Shown in pieces: positions 10,431 to 17,359 of a stretch of DNA of 64,000 bases. The notes below the pieces were generated by a model. It was not told the origin of the DNA. It ran no database searches and saw only the letters and a list, made by a program, of their open reading frames with translations. The DNA is from Pseudomonas benzenivorans (lineage in GTDB: Bacteria > Pseudomonadota > Gammaproteobacteria > Pseudomonadales > Pseudomonadaceae), in the NCBI RefSeq assembly GCF_033547155.1, contig NZ_CP137892.1:3162001-3226000 (forward strand), in the 5' to 3' direction. Position numbers and translations under genes: made by a program. The stretch's first letter is position 1; each line of letters begins with the position of its first letter.

Positions 10431-11141
10431 ATGACCGACCCCATTCGCCTGTCCAAGCGCCTGATCGAACTGGTCGGCTGCTCGCGCCGCGAGGCCGAGC
10501 TGTATATCCAGGGCGGCTGGGTGCTGGTCGACGGCCAGGTGGTGGACGAGCCGCAGTTCAAGGTGCTGGACCAGCAAATCGAACTGCTCCCGGATGCCGT
10601 CGCCGCGCCACTGGAGCCGGCCACCCTGCTGCTGCATGTGCCCCCCGGTCATGCCCCGGCGAGTGCCGTCGAGACGCTCGGCGTGGCCAATCACTGGCCG
10701 GACGATGCCTCCGGCCTGCGCCCGCTGAAGGGCCATTTCGCCCGTCTGACACCCTGCATCCCGCTGCAGGCCGGCGCCGACGGACTGCACGTGCTGACCC
10801 AGGACTGGCGCGTCGAGCGCAAGCTCCGGGAAGACCTGAGCAAGCTCGAGCAGGAGTACGTGGTCGAAGTCGATGGCCAGCTCAGCGCCGCCGAGCTCAA
10901 GCGCCTCAATCACGGCCTGAGCTTCAACGGCGCGCCGCTGCCGCCCTGCAAGGTCAGCTGGCAAAGCGAGACCCGCCTGCGCTTCGCCCTGAAGAACCCC
11001 CAGCCCGGGCAGATCGTGTTCATGTGCAACAGCGTCGGCCTCAAGGTGCTGGGGCTCAAACGCATCCGCATCGGCGGCGTGCCGATGGCCAAGGTGCCCG
11101 CCGGCCAGTGGCGCTACCTGGCCGCCAAGGAACGCTTCTAG
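10431..11141 (+). CDS. RsuA/RluF-like pseudouridine synthase homologue lacking the catalytic Asp
   Basis: A 236-residue protein with an N-terminal S4 RNA-binding domain (about residues 6-50: RLSKRLIELVGCSRREAELYIQGGW) and a C-terminal pseudouridine-synthase fold of the RsuA/RluB/E/F type (QEYVVEV at 141, CKVSWQSETRLRFAL, IRIGGVPM). In active members the catalytic Asp lies in a GRLD-x2-(S/T)-x-GL motif; here the aligned stretch is IPLQAGADGL at residues 110-119, with Gln113 where Asp is expected and Pro111 for the Arg. RNA binding without catalysis is therefore likely. From memory Pseudomonas orthologues are similarly degenerate. It is a single-gene unit after the bra terminator. Confidence 0.8.
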   Translation: MTDPIRLSKRLIELVGCSRREAELYIQGGWVLVDGQVVDEPQFKVLDQQIELLPDAVAAPLEPATLLLHVPPGHAPASAVETLGVANHWPDDASGLRPLKGHFARLTPCIPLQAGADGLHVLTQDWRVERKLREDLSKLEQEYVVEVDGQLSAAELKRLNHGLSFNGAPLPPCKVSWQSETRLRFALKNPQPGQIVFMCNSVGLKVLGLKRIRIGGVPMAKVPAGQWRYLAAKERF

Positions 11142-11206
11142 ACACCGCGCTTTCGCCGCCGCTGCGCAGAGCGCGGCGGCTCCCTCATATTTCCCAGGAT
11201 GTCCCC

Positions 11207-11668
11207 ATGCTCAACAACGATGTACTGCGCAGCCTGCGCTACAGCCTCGACCTCGGCGACGCGCAGATGGCCGATATCATCCAGCTCGGCGGCCTGCAGG
11301 TCGCCGCGAGCCAGGTCAGCGCCGTGCTGAAGAAGGACGACGAGGAAGGCTTTCAGGCCTGCGACGACGAACTGATGGCGCATTTCCTCGACGGCCTGGT
11401 GTACTTCAAGCGCGGCAAGGACGACAGCCGCCCGCCGCAGCCCTTCGAGCTGCCGGTGACCAACAACATGGTGCTGAAGAAGCTGCGGGTGGCCTTCGAG
11501 CTGAAGGAGGACGACATGCACGCGATCATGCAGAGCGTCGACTGTCCGGTGTCCAAGCCGGAGATGAGCGCGCTGTTCCGCAAGGCCGGTCACAGCAACT
11601 ACCGCCCCTGCGGCGACCAGTTCCTGCGCAATTTCCTCCGGGGCCTGACCCTGCGCCTGCGCGGCTGA
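11207..11668 (+). CDS. YehS-like DUF1456 family protein
   Basis: A 153-residue soluble protein made of two related halves, each opening with a helix such as NNDVLRSLRYSLDLGDAQMADII (residues 3-25) and NNMVLKKLRVAFELKEDDMHAIM. This duplicated DUF1456 pattern is that of E. coli YehS. Function is unknown. The chosen ATG gives the canonical start MLNNDVLR; an upstream in-frame extension is not supported. It ends 20 bases before a GC-rich inverted repeat. Confidence 0.8.
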   Translation: MLNNDVLRSLRYSLDLGDAQMADIIQLGGLQVAASQVSAVLKKDDEEGFQACDDELMAHFLDGLVYFKRGKDDSRPPQPFELPVTNNMVLKKLRVAFELKEDDMHAIMQSVDCPVSKPEMSALFRKAGHSNYRPCGDQFLRNFLRGLTLRLRG

Positions 11669-11687
11669 ACCCCCATCCCGGCCCCGC

Positions 11688-11711
11688 GGGCGGACGCCCG
11701 TTAGTCCGCCC
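11688..11711. repeat. GC-rich inverted repeat after the yehS-like gene
   Basis: GGGCGGAC and GTCCGCCC arms with an 8-base loop. There is no T-run, so it may be a weak or rho-assisted end, or only an RNA stability hairpin. Confidence 0.5.
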
Positions 11712-11796
11712 CACCTGCCTGCCGCTGCGCCGTTGCTAACCTTCTAGATGGGGTTCATCGCACCTCGAGCCGCTCGATACGGCAAGGAGGACAGCC

Positions 11797-12432
11797 ATGA
11801 GCATGGCTGACTGGCGCATGCAGGGCGTCGAATTTGCTACCTGCAACTGCAACTGGGGCTGCCCCTGCCAATTCAGCGCATTGCCCAGCCACGGCAAATG
11901 CGAGGCCGTGGTGTCGATGCGTATCGACCAGGGGCACTACGAAGACGTCAAGCTCGACGGTCTGTGCTGGGTCGGCACCTTCGCCTGGCCCAAGGCCATC
12001 CACGAGGGCAATGGCCGCTGCCAGCTGTTTATCGAGGAACGGGCCACAGCCGAGCAACGCGAGGCGTTGCTGCGGATTCTCAGCGGCGAGGACACCGAGC
12101 CCGGCGCCACGGTCTTCTCGGTATTCGCCAGCACCCTCGGCGAGCTGTACGAACCGCAGTTCGTGCCCATCGAATTCAGCGTCGACGTCGACAAGCGCGA
12201 GGCGCGCACCCGCATTCCCGGGGTGCTGGAGGCCTGGGGCGAACCCATCCGCAACCCGGTCAGCGGCCAGCCCCAGGAGGCCCGCCTGGTACTGCCCAAC
12301 GGATTCGAGTTCACCGAGGCGCAGATGGCCAGCGGCAGCTACCGCACCCAGGGCGCGATCGAGATCCAATCGCAGCAAGGTCACAGCCACTTCGCCCGCC
12401 TGCACTTCACCGGGCAGGGAGTGGTGCGCTGA
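11797..12432 (+). CDS. DUF1326 family protein, Cys-cluster putative metal binder
   Basis: A 211-residue soluble protein. The striking part is a cysteine cluster near the N-terminus, C16-x-C18-x3-C22-x-C24 (CNCNWGCPC) with Cys35 following, which defines DUF1326 and looks like a thiol or metal site. The rest is beta-rich with no catalytic motif I can name. An AAGGAGG ribosome site lies 6-7 bases before the ATG. The next gene, DUF2182, is the usual partner of this family, and the two may form a metal-handling or membrane redox pair; this is inference. No signal peptide is seen. Confidence 0.82.
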   Translation: MSMADWRMQGVEFATCNCNWGCPCQFSALPSHGKCEAVVSMRIDQGHYEDVKLDGLCWVGTFAWPKAIHEGNGRCQLFIEERATAEQREALLRILSGEDTEPGATVFSVFASTLGELYEPQFVPIEFSVDVDKREARTRIPGVLEAWGEPIRNPVSGQPQEARLVLPNGFEFTEAQMASGSYRTQGAIEIQSQQGHSHFARLHFTGQGVVR

Positions 12433-12479
12433 AAGCATGCGGCCGGCCCGAGGCGCCCGGCGAAGCGCTGCGACGGCGC

Positions 12480-13265
12480 TTGCCCCATTGGCCACTGCAG
12501 CGCGAACAGTGGCTCAGCCTACTGTGCCTGCTGGCGCTGACGGCCCTGGCCTGGGCGATACTGCTGCGCATGGCCGCAGACATGGCCTCGATGGCGGGCA
12601 TGGCCTCGATGGCGGGCATGGCCGCCATGAGCGTGAGCGTGAGCCCGACGCCCTGGGGCCCCAACGATGCCCTGCTGATGTTGGCCATGTGGGCGGTGAT
12701 GATGATCGGCATGATGCTGCCCAGCGCCCTGCCGATGTTCCTGCTGTACCAGCAGATGCTGCGCAAGTACCTGGACCCGCCGGCGCGCCAGCTGGCCCTG
12801 CTGCTGTTCGGCCTGGCCTATCTGCTGCTGTGGGGCGCCTTCGGCCTGCTCGCCACCGCCCTGCAATGGAGCCTGGAGCAGCTCGCCCTGCTCGACCCGC
12901 AACTGCGCAGCAACAGCCGCTGGCTCGGCGCCGCGCTGCTGCTGACTGCCGGCATCTACCAGTGGTTGCCGAGCAAGGCCGCCTGCCTGGCCCACTGCCG
13001 CGGCCCGGTGCTGTTTCTCATGGGTCATTGGCGGCCCGGCATCGCCGGCGGCTGGCGCATGGGCCTGGCCCATGCCGCCTATTGCCTGGGCTGTTGCTGG
13101 GCGCTGATGGGCCTGTTGTTCGTGGTAGGGGTGATGAACCTGCTGTGGGTGGCGGCGATCGGCGTCTATGTGCTGCTGGAAAAGACCCTGCCCCAGGGCC
13201 TCTGGCTGGGGCGATGCGCCGGGCTGCTGATGCTCGCCGCCGGCGCGGCGCTACTGCTCGCTTAG
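12480..13265 (+). CDS. DUF2182 multi-pass membrane protein, putative metal-binding
   Basis: About 261 residues with six or more hydrophobic segments. Blocks typical of DUF2182 are MWAVMMIGMMLPSALPMFLLY, GIYQWLPSKAACLAHC and MGLAHAAYCLGCCWALMG, which bring Met, Cys and His to the membrane face. After the first helix lies a Met-rich loop (MASMAGMASMAGMAAM). The start is uncertain: no ATG or GTG precedes the first transmembrane helix, so TTG at 12480 is chosen; CTG at 12429 overlapping the DUF1326 stop is the alternative. It follows DUF1326 closely and is probably co-translated with it. Confidence 0.78.
   Translation: MPHWPLQREQWLSLLCLLALTALAWAILLRMAADMASMAGMASMAGMAAMSVSVSPTPWGPNDALLMLAMWAVMMIGMMLPSALPMFLLYQQMLRKYLDPPARQLALLLFGLAYLLLWGAFGLLATALQWSLEQLALLDPQLRSNSRWLGAALLLTAGIYQWLPSKAACLAHCRGPVLFLMGHWRPGIAGGWRMGLAHAAYCLGCCWALMGLLFVVGVMNLLWVAAIGVYVLLEKTLPQGLWLGRCAGLLMLAAGAALLLA
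12582..12617 (+). repeat. 18-bp tandem repeat, two copies, coding for a Met-rich loop
   Basis: Two perfect copies of an 18-base unit beginning ATGGCCTCG encode MASMAG twice inside the DUF2182 gene; a partial third copy follows. In-frame, so copy-number change would alter loop length only. Confidence 0.85.
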
Positions 13266-13329
13266 CCGGTGCTTAAGGTCACGGCGCGCAGCAGGTAAGA
13301 TGGGCACCCCCGCCTTCGACCCCCCGCCC

Positions 13330-14034
13330 ATGTCCTACACCGTATCGCCCATAGGTTTCCTGCGTTCCTGCTTCAAGGAGAAGTTCGCCATCCCGCGCCA
13401 GCCGCAGCTGGCGCCGGCCGCCCGCGGGGTTCTGGAACTGCTGCCGCCCTTCGACCAGGGCGAGGCGGTGCAAGGCCTGGAGCGGGTCAGCCATGTCTGG
13501 CTGCTGTTCCTGTTCCACCAAGCACTGGAAGACAAGCCGCGGCTGAAGGTACGCCCACCGCGCCTGGGCGGCAATCAGTCGCTCGGCGTGTTCGCCAGCC
13601 GCGCCACCCACAGGCCCAACGGCATCGGCCAGTCGGTGGTCAAGCTGGACCGGGTCGAGCCGGGCCGCCTCTGGCTCTCGGGCATCGATCTGCTGGACGG
13701 CACGCCGATATTGGATATCAAGCCCTACGTGCCCTATGCCGACTGCGTCGGCGAGGCCGTCAACGCCATCGCCGACAGCGCGCCCCAGCCCATTACCGTC
13801 GACTGGCAGGAGTCGGCGCTGCTCCAGGCCCGTGCGCACGGCCAGCGCCTGGGTGAGCCGCTGGTCGAGTTGATCGAGCAGTGCCTGGCCCAGGACCCCC
13901 GCCCCGCCTATCAGGTGCCGCCACCGCAGCGGCGTTACGGTGCCGCCTTCTGGGATGTCGACGTACGCTGGCATTACCCCGAGCCCGGGCGTATTCGCGT
14001 GCTGGAAGTGATCGCTCCCGCTGCGAGCGAGTAG
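13330..14034 (+). CDS. trmO: tRNA (N6-threonylcarbamoyladenosine(37)-N6)-methyltransferase TrmO
   Basis: A 234-residue SAM-dependent methyltransferase of the UPF0066/TsaA family that N6-methylates t6A37 in threonine tRNA. Recognisable: the N-terminal SYTVSPIGFLRSCFKEKFAIPRQP, the central GVFASRATHRPNGIGQSVV (family SxxTxRPNxIG block) and ILDIKPYVPYADCV. A C-terminal extension (RPAYQVPPPQRRYGAAFWDVDVRW) is usual for gammaproteobacterial TrmO. The ATG at 13330 gives the family start; ten codons of open frame upstream are not supported. Confidence 0.92.
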   Translation: MSYTVSPIGFLRSCFKEKFAIPRQPQLAPAARGVLELLPPFDQGEAVQGLERVSHVWLLFLFHQALEDKPRLKVRPPRLGGNQSLGVFASRATHRPNGIGQSVVKLDRVEPGRLWLSGIDLLDGTPILDIKPYVPYADCVGEAVNAIADSAPQPITVDWQESALLQARAHGQRLGEPLVELIEQCLAQDPRPAYQVPPPQRRYGAAFWDVDVRWHYPEPGRIRVLEVIAPAASE

Positions 14035-14043
14035 CCCAACGGC

Positions 14044-14346
14044 TCAACGCCTCGGGTTGAGCGCCAGCACATCCCCCTCGATGGCCTCCTGGCTGAGGAT
14101 CAGCGGCTCGACCAGCGGCCGGCTGGCGAGGAAGTGCGCGCTCTGCATATGCGCCTCGAACGCCGCCTCGTCGAGGTAGACCTCATAGAGCCAGACCAGG
14201 TGGGGATCGCTGCGGTCACGCAGCAGGTCGAAGGCCAGGCAGCCCGGCTCGTCACGCACCGAGGCCGCCGCGTTGACGCCCATGGCCGCCATGAAGGCAT
14301 CGAAGCAGCCGGGCTTGAGTCGGGTCTTGAGCAATAGGCAGTACAC
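14044..14346 (-). CDS. putative quinol monooxygenase, ABM domain
   Basis: A 100-residue single-domain protein of the antibiotic biosynthesis monooxygenase (YgiN-like) superfamily, a dimeric alpha/beta barrel. Typical features are LKPGCFDAFMAAMG near the N-terminus, DEPGCLAFDLLRD and LVWLYEVYLDEAAFEAHMQSAHF. Possible substrates are quinols or small reactive oxygenated compounds; none is shown. It is divergent from a VOC-fold gene across a 60-base AT-rich gap holding a perfect palindrome, so the two are probably co-regulated. Confidence 0.8.
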   Translation of the reverse strand: MYCLLLKTRLKPGCFDAFMAAMGVNAAASVRDEPGCLAFDLLRDRSDPHLVWLYEVYLDEAAFEAHMQSAHFLASRPLVEPLILSQEAIEGDVLALNPRR

Positions 14347-14380
14347 TGTCGCATCCTTTTTGTCTTATATTGGCAATTTA

Positions 14381-14390
14381 TTGTATACAA
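14381..14390. promoter_or_regulatory. perfect 10-base palindrome TTGTATACAA, candidate operator
   Basis: Lies in the short AT-rich gap between the divergent ABM and VOC genes, within the expected promoter zone of both. The form resembles operators of GntR-family (FadR/VanR type) repressors. The same ten bases recur at 41622-41631 upstream of eno. Confidence 0.5.
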
Positions 14391-14406
14391 ATTGGAGTAC
14401 AGATAA

Positions 14407-14814
14407 ATGCTCGAACGCCCCGGACGCCTCAACGGCCTGCGCCATCTGGCCCTGCAGGTGCGCGACCTGGAAGCCTGCGAACGTTTCTACGTCGATATCC
14501 TCGGCATGCAGGTGCTGCATCGCGCCAGTCCTGACCTGGTCTACCTGACCTGCGGCAACGACAACCTCTCCCTCGGCCGCGCCCGTGGCGACAGCCAGGG
14601 CCCGCAGGCGATGGACCACTTCGGCTTCATCGTCGACAGCATCGAAGAGCTGGAGGCCTGGTACCTGTACCTCAAGGACCGGGGCGTGCCCCTGCTGGAC
14701 CGTCCCTTCGACCATGGCGACGGCGCGCGCAGCTTCCACCTGCTCGACCCGGCCGGCAACAAGGTGCAGCCGATCTACCACCCGGCAGTTTCCGGCCAGC
14801 ATTTCAGCTCATAG
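14407..14814 (+). CDS. VOC family (glyoxalase/dioxygenase superfamily) protein
   Basis: A 135-residue vicinal-oxygen-chelate protein with two beta-alpha-beta3 modules. Expected metal ligands: His13 (LRHLALQVRD), His71 (MDHFGFIVDS) and, at the usual Glu position, Gln121 (NKVQPIYHP). The Gln is unusual and may weaken the metal site or reflect a different ligand. Typical length for glyoxalase I, fosfomycin-resistance or single-domain dioxygenase relatives, but it lacks features that would assign one of these. Divergent from the ABM monooxygenase. Confidence 0.8.
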   Translation: MLERPGRLNGLRHLALQVRDLEACERFYVDILGMQVLHRASPDLVYLTCGNDNLSLGRARGDSQGPQAMDHFGFIVDSIEELEAWYLYLKDRGVPLLDRPFDHGDGARSFHLLDPAGNKVQPIYHPAVSGQHFSS

Positions 14815-15040
14815 GCCCCCGTTTACGCGACGGCCTCTGCCCTCGGGCCGTTGCCGCCCGGCACCAGCCCCCATGTGACGGATTGCAGGGCACTGCCGGG
14901 GCCCAGCTCGCTCTGCGCACGCCTCGCGAGAAGTATTGCTTCCACAGCCAGCGGCCGGCGTCTAAGGTTGCTCTAAACATCACGCGCCTGTGCGCAGGCC
15001 CCGTGCCGATGCCCAGCAGTCAGAACGCGATGGTTGCGCA
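14815..15040. other. non-coding gap before the GGDEF gene
   Basis: About 226 bases between the VOC gene and the cyclase. No RNA gene, hairpin terminator or clear promoter was recognised. Confidence 0.4.
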
Positions 15041-16393
15041 ATGAAGAAACCGCCTTACTTGCCGAGCAGCAACGTCATCGACCTCCTGCTCGATGCCATC
15101 TGCGTCGTCGATCGAGAAGGGCACTTCGTGTTCGTCAGTGCCGCTTGCGAACGCATCTTCGGCTATGCCCCCGAGGAGCTGCTCGGCCGGGCCATGATCG
15201 ACCTGGTGTTCCCCGAGGATCGCGCCATGACGCTGCAGGCGGCCCGGGAGATCATGGCGGGCCACAGCAAGCCGCACTTCGAGAACCGCTATGTCCGCAA
15301 GGACGGCCAGATTGCCCACATCATGTGGTCGGCACGCTGGTCGGAGGAGGAGCAGGTACGCATCGCCGTCGCCCGCGACATCACCGAGCGCAAACGCGGC
15401 GAGTCGATGCTGGCAGCCACCTATGCCATCTCCGAGGCGGCGCACTCCGCCGAGGATCTGCTCGGCCTTTTCCAGCGGGTGCAGCGGATCATCGGCGAGC
15501 TGCTACCGGCCAGCAACTTCACCGTGGTGCTGCGCGACGAGCAAGATGAACGGCTGAGCGTCGCCTACCAGGCGGGCGAATGCCCACGGACCAGCGCATC
15601 GCCGCAACCGGACCCGCTCAGTCTCAGCGCCCCCATCATCTGCAACGGACAGACGCTGCGGCATTCGCCGACGCCGGAAAACGCCGGCGACGCAGGCCAC
15701 TGGCTGGGCGTGCCGCTGAACGCGCGCAAGGGCATCATCGGTGCCCTGATCGTGCAGAGCCGTGACCCGGGCATGCGCTACGGCGAACGGGATCAGGAGC
15801 TGCTGCAGTACGTCTCGACCCAGGTGGCGGCCGCCATCGAGCACCAGAAGATGCTCGGCCGCCTGCAGTTCATGGCGCAATACGATCCGCTCACGCGGCT
15901 GCCCAACCGCCCCCTGCTGTACGACCGCGTGCATCTCGCTCTGGCCCGGGCGCGTCGCGACCAGGCGCAAGTGGCCCTGCTGTTCCTCGATCTGGACAGG
16001 TTCAAGCAGGTCAACGACAACCACGGTCACGCCGTCGGCGACCGACTGCTGCAACAGGTCGCCCTGCGCCTGCAATCGTGCATTCGGCAAACGGATACGG
16101 CCGCCCGCCTGGGCGGTGATGAGTTCGTGGTGCTGCTCGAGGAAATCCACTCGCCGGAGCAGGTCATGGCGGTGGCCGAGAAGATCCGCCTGGCCCTCAC
16201 CCCCCCCTTCGAGCTGGACGAACATAGCCTGTACGTCCCCCCCAGCATCGGCGTGGCGCTCTATCCGCACCACGCGGGCGACACGCAGCAACTGCTGCAA
16301 TACGCCGACAACGCCATGTACCAGGCGAAAAAGCGCGGCGGCAACGCCGTGCAGATCGCTCCAGAGGCCGCTACGGCGCTGAGCGGGTCATAG
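15041..16393 (+). CDS. PAS-GAF-GGDEF diguanylate cyclase
   Basis: A 450-residue soluble signalling enzyme that should make cyclic di-GMP. Domains: PAS about 11-117, ending in the PAC-type ARDITERKRGESML; GAF about 138-266; GGDEF about 278-437. The active-site loop is intact (GGDEF at 358-362) and an inhibitory I-site RxxD (RQTD, 349-352) sits five residues before it, so product inhibition is expected. No EAL domain, no transmembrane segment. The PAS and GAF domains suggest a small-molecule or redox input. The chosen ATG gives MKKPPYLPSS; 17 codons of open frame before it lack similarity. A symmetrical terminator follows. Confidence 0.92.
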   Translation: MKKPPYLPSSNVIDLLLDAICVVDREGHFVFVSAACERIFGYAPEELLGRAMIDLVFPEDRAMTLQAAREIMAGHSKPHFENRYVRKDGQIAHIMWSARWSEEEQVRIAVARDITERKRGESMLAATYAISEAAHSAEDLLGLFQRVQRIIGELLPASNFTVVLRDEQDERLSVAYQAGECPRTSASPQPDPLSLSAPIICNGQTLRHSPTPENAGDAGHWLGVPLNARKGIIGALIVQSRDPGMRYGERDQELLQYVSTQVAAAIEHQKMLGRLQFMAQYDPLTRLPNRPLLYDRVHLALARARRDQAQVALLFLDLDRFKQVNDNHGHAVGDRLLQQVALRLQSCIRQTDTAARLGGDEFVVLLEEIHSPEQVMAVAEKIRLALTPPFELDEHSLYVPPSIGVALYPHHAGDTQQLLQYADNAMYQAKKRGGNAVQIAPEAATALSGS

Positions 16394-16408
16394 GTCGAAC
16401 GAATACAG

Positions 16409-16450
16409 CACCCACTAAAAAGCTCGCCGAAGCGAGCCTTTTAGTGGGTG
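16409..16450. terminator. bidirectional terminator between the GGDEF gene and fpr
   Basis: Nearly perfect 42-base inverted repeat: CACCCACTAAAA then GCTCGC-CGAA-GCGAGC then TTTTAGTGGGTG. It has A-rich and T-rich flanks within the arms, so it can serve both convergent genes. Confidence 0.88.
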
Positions 16451-16463
16451 GAACGCGTCGGCC

Positions 16464-17243
16464 TTACTTCTCGACGAAGGCGCGCTCGATCAGGTAGTCG
16501 CCCGGCTCGCCCAGCCGCGGCGAGATCTTCAGGCCGAAGCCGTCCAGCACGGCGCTGGTCTCGTCGAGCATGCTCGGGCTGCCGCAGATCATCGCGCGGT
16601 CGTCCTGCGGGTTGATCGGCGGCAGGCCGATATCGCGGAACAGTTTGCCGCTGCGCATCAGGTCGGTCAGCCGGCCCTGGTTCTCGAACTCCTCGCGGGT
16701 CACGGTCGGGTAGTAGATCAGCTTGCTCTTCAGGGCGTCGCCGAAGTACTCGTTCTGCGGCAGATGCTCGGTGATGAACTCGCGATAAGCCACCTCGTTG
16801 ACGTAGCGCACGCCGTGCACCAGCACCACCTTCTCGTAGCGCTCGTAGGTCTCCGGGTCCTGGATCACGCTCATGAAGGGGGCCAGGCCGGTGCCGGTGC
16901 TGAGCAGGTAGAGGTGCTTGCCCGGCAGCAGGTCGTCCAGCAGCAGGGTCCCGGTGGGCTTGCGGCTGACCATCAGCTCGTCGCCCGGCTTGAGGTGTTG
17001 CAGCTTGGACGTCAGCGGGCCGTCGGCCACCTTGATGCTGAAGAACTCCAGGTGATCCTCGTAGTTCGGGCTGGCGATCGAGTAGGCACGCATCAGCGGG
17101 CGACCGTTGTCCTGCTGCAGGCCGATCATCACGAACTGACCGTTCTCGAACCGCAGGCCCGCATTGCGGGTGGTCTTGAAGCTGAACAGGGTGTCATTCC
17201 AATGATGGACGCTGAGCACGCGCTCGACGTTCAGGTTACTCAT
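16464..17243 (-). CDS. fpr: ferredoxin/flavodoxin--NADP+ reductase Fpr
   Basis: A 259-residue FAD enzyme passing electrons between NADPH and ferredoxin or flavodoxin in the cytoplasm; in Pseudomonas it supports oxidative-stress defence and iron release from bacterioferritin. FAD-binding RAYSIASP at residues 52-59 and the GPLT turn at 75-78; NADP-binding STGTGLAPF at 115-123; C-terminal FVEK, typical of bacterial subclass Fpr. Divergent from the LysR gene finR, its known activator in P. putida. Length is standard. Confidence 0.95.
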   Translation of the reverse strand: MSNLNVERVLSVHHWNDTLFSFKTTRNAGLRFENGQFVMIGLQQDNGRPLMRAYSIASPNYEDHLEFFSIKVADGPLTSKLQHLKPGDELMVSRKPTGTLLLDDLLPGKHLYLLSTGTGLAPFMSVIQDPETYERYEKVVLVHGVRYVNEVAYREFITEHLPQNEYFGDALKSKLIYYPTVTREEFENQGRLTDLMRSGKLFRDIGLPPINPQDDRAMICGSPSMLDETSAVLDGFGLKISPRLGEPGDYLIERAFVEK

Positions 17244-17311
17244 GCTGACTTCCTCGAAAAATCGCCGACACCCGGCGGGTGTGATTGCCGCGGATTTTAG
17301 GCGGGCGCAGA

Positions 17312-17339
17312 ATATCTGTTAAGTGGATTATTAAGATAT
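17312..17339. promoter_or_regulatory. candidate FinR-binding region in the fpr-finR gap
   Basis: An imperfect palindrome with ATATCT and AGATAT arms and inner TTAA repeats, in the AT-rich 116-base gap between the divergent fpr and finR. LysR regulators usually bind such sites next to their own start. A second inverted repeat, ACACCC-GGC-GGGTGT, is at 17268-17282. Confidence 0.4.
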
Positions 17340-17359
17340 AGGTTATCGGTTATATAGAT

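Noticed and set aside
12582..12617. Tandem repeat considered as a CRISPR or mobile-element mark
   Set aside because: Only two adjacent in-frame copies with no spacers; explained by the Met-rich loop.
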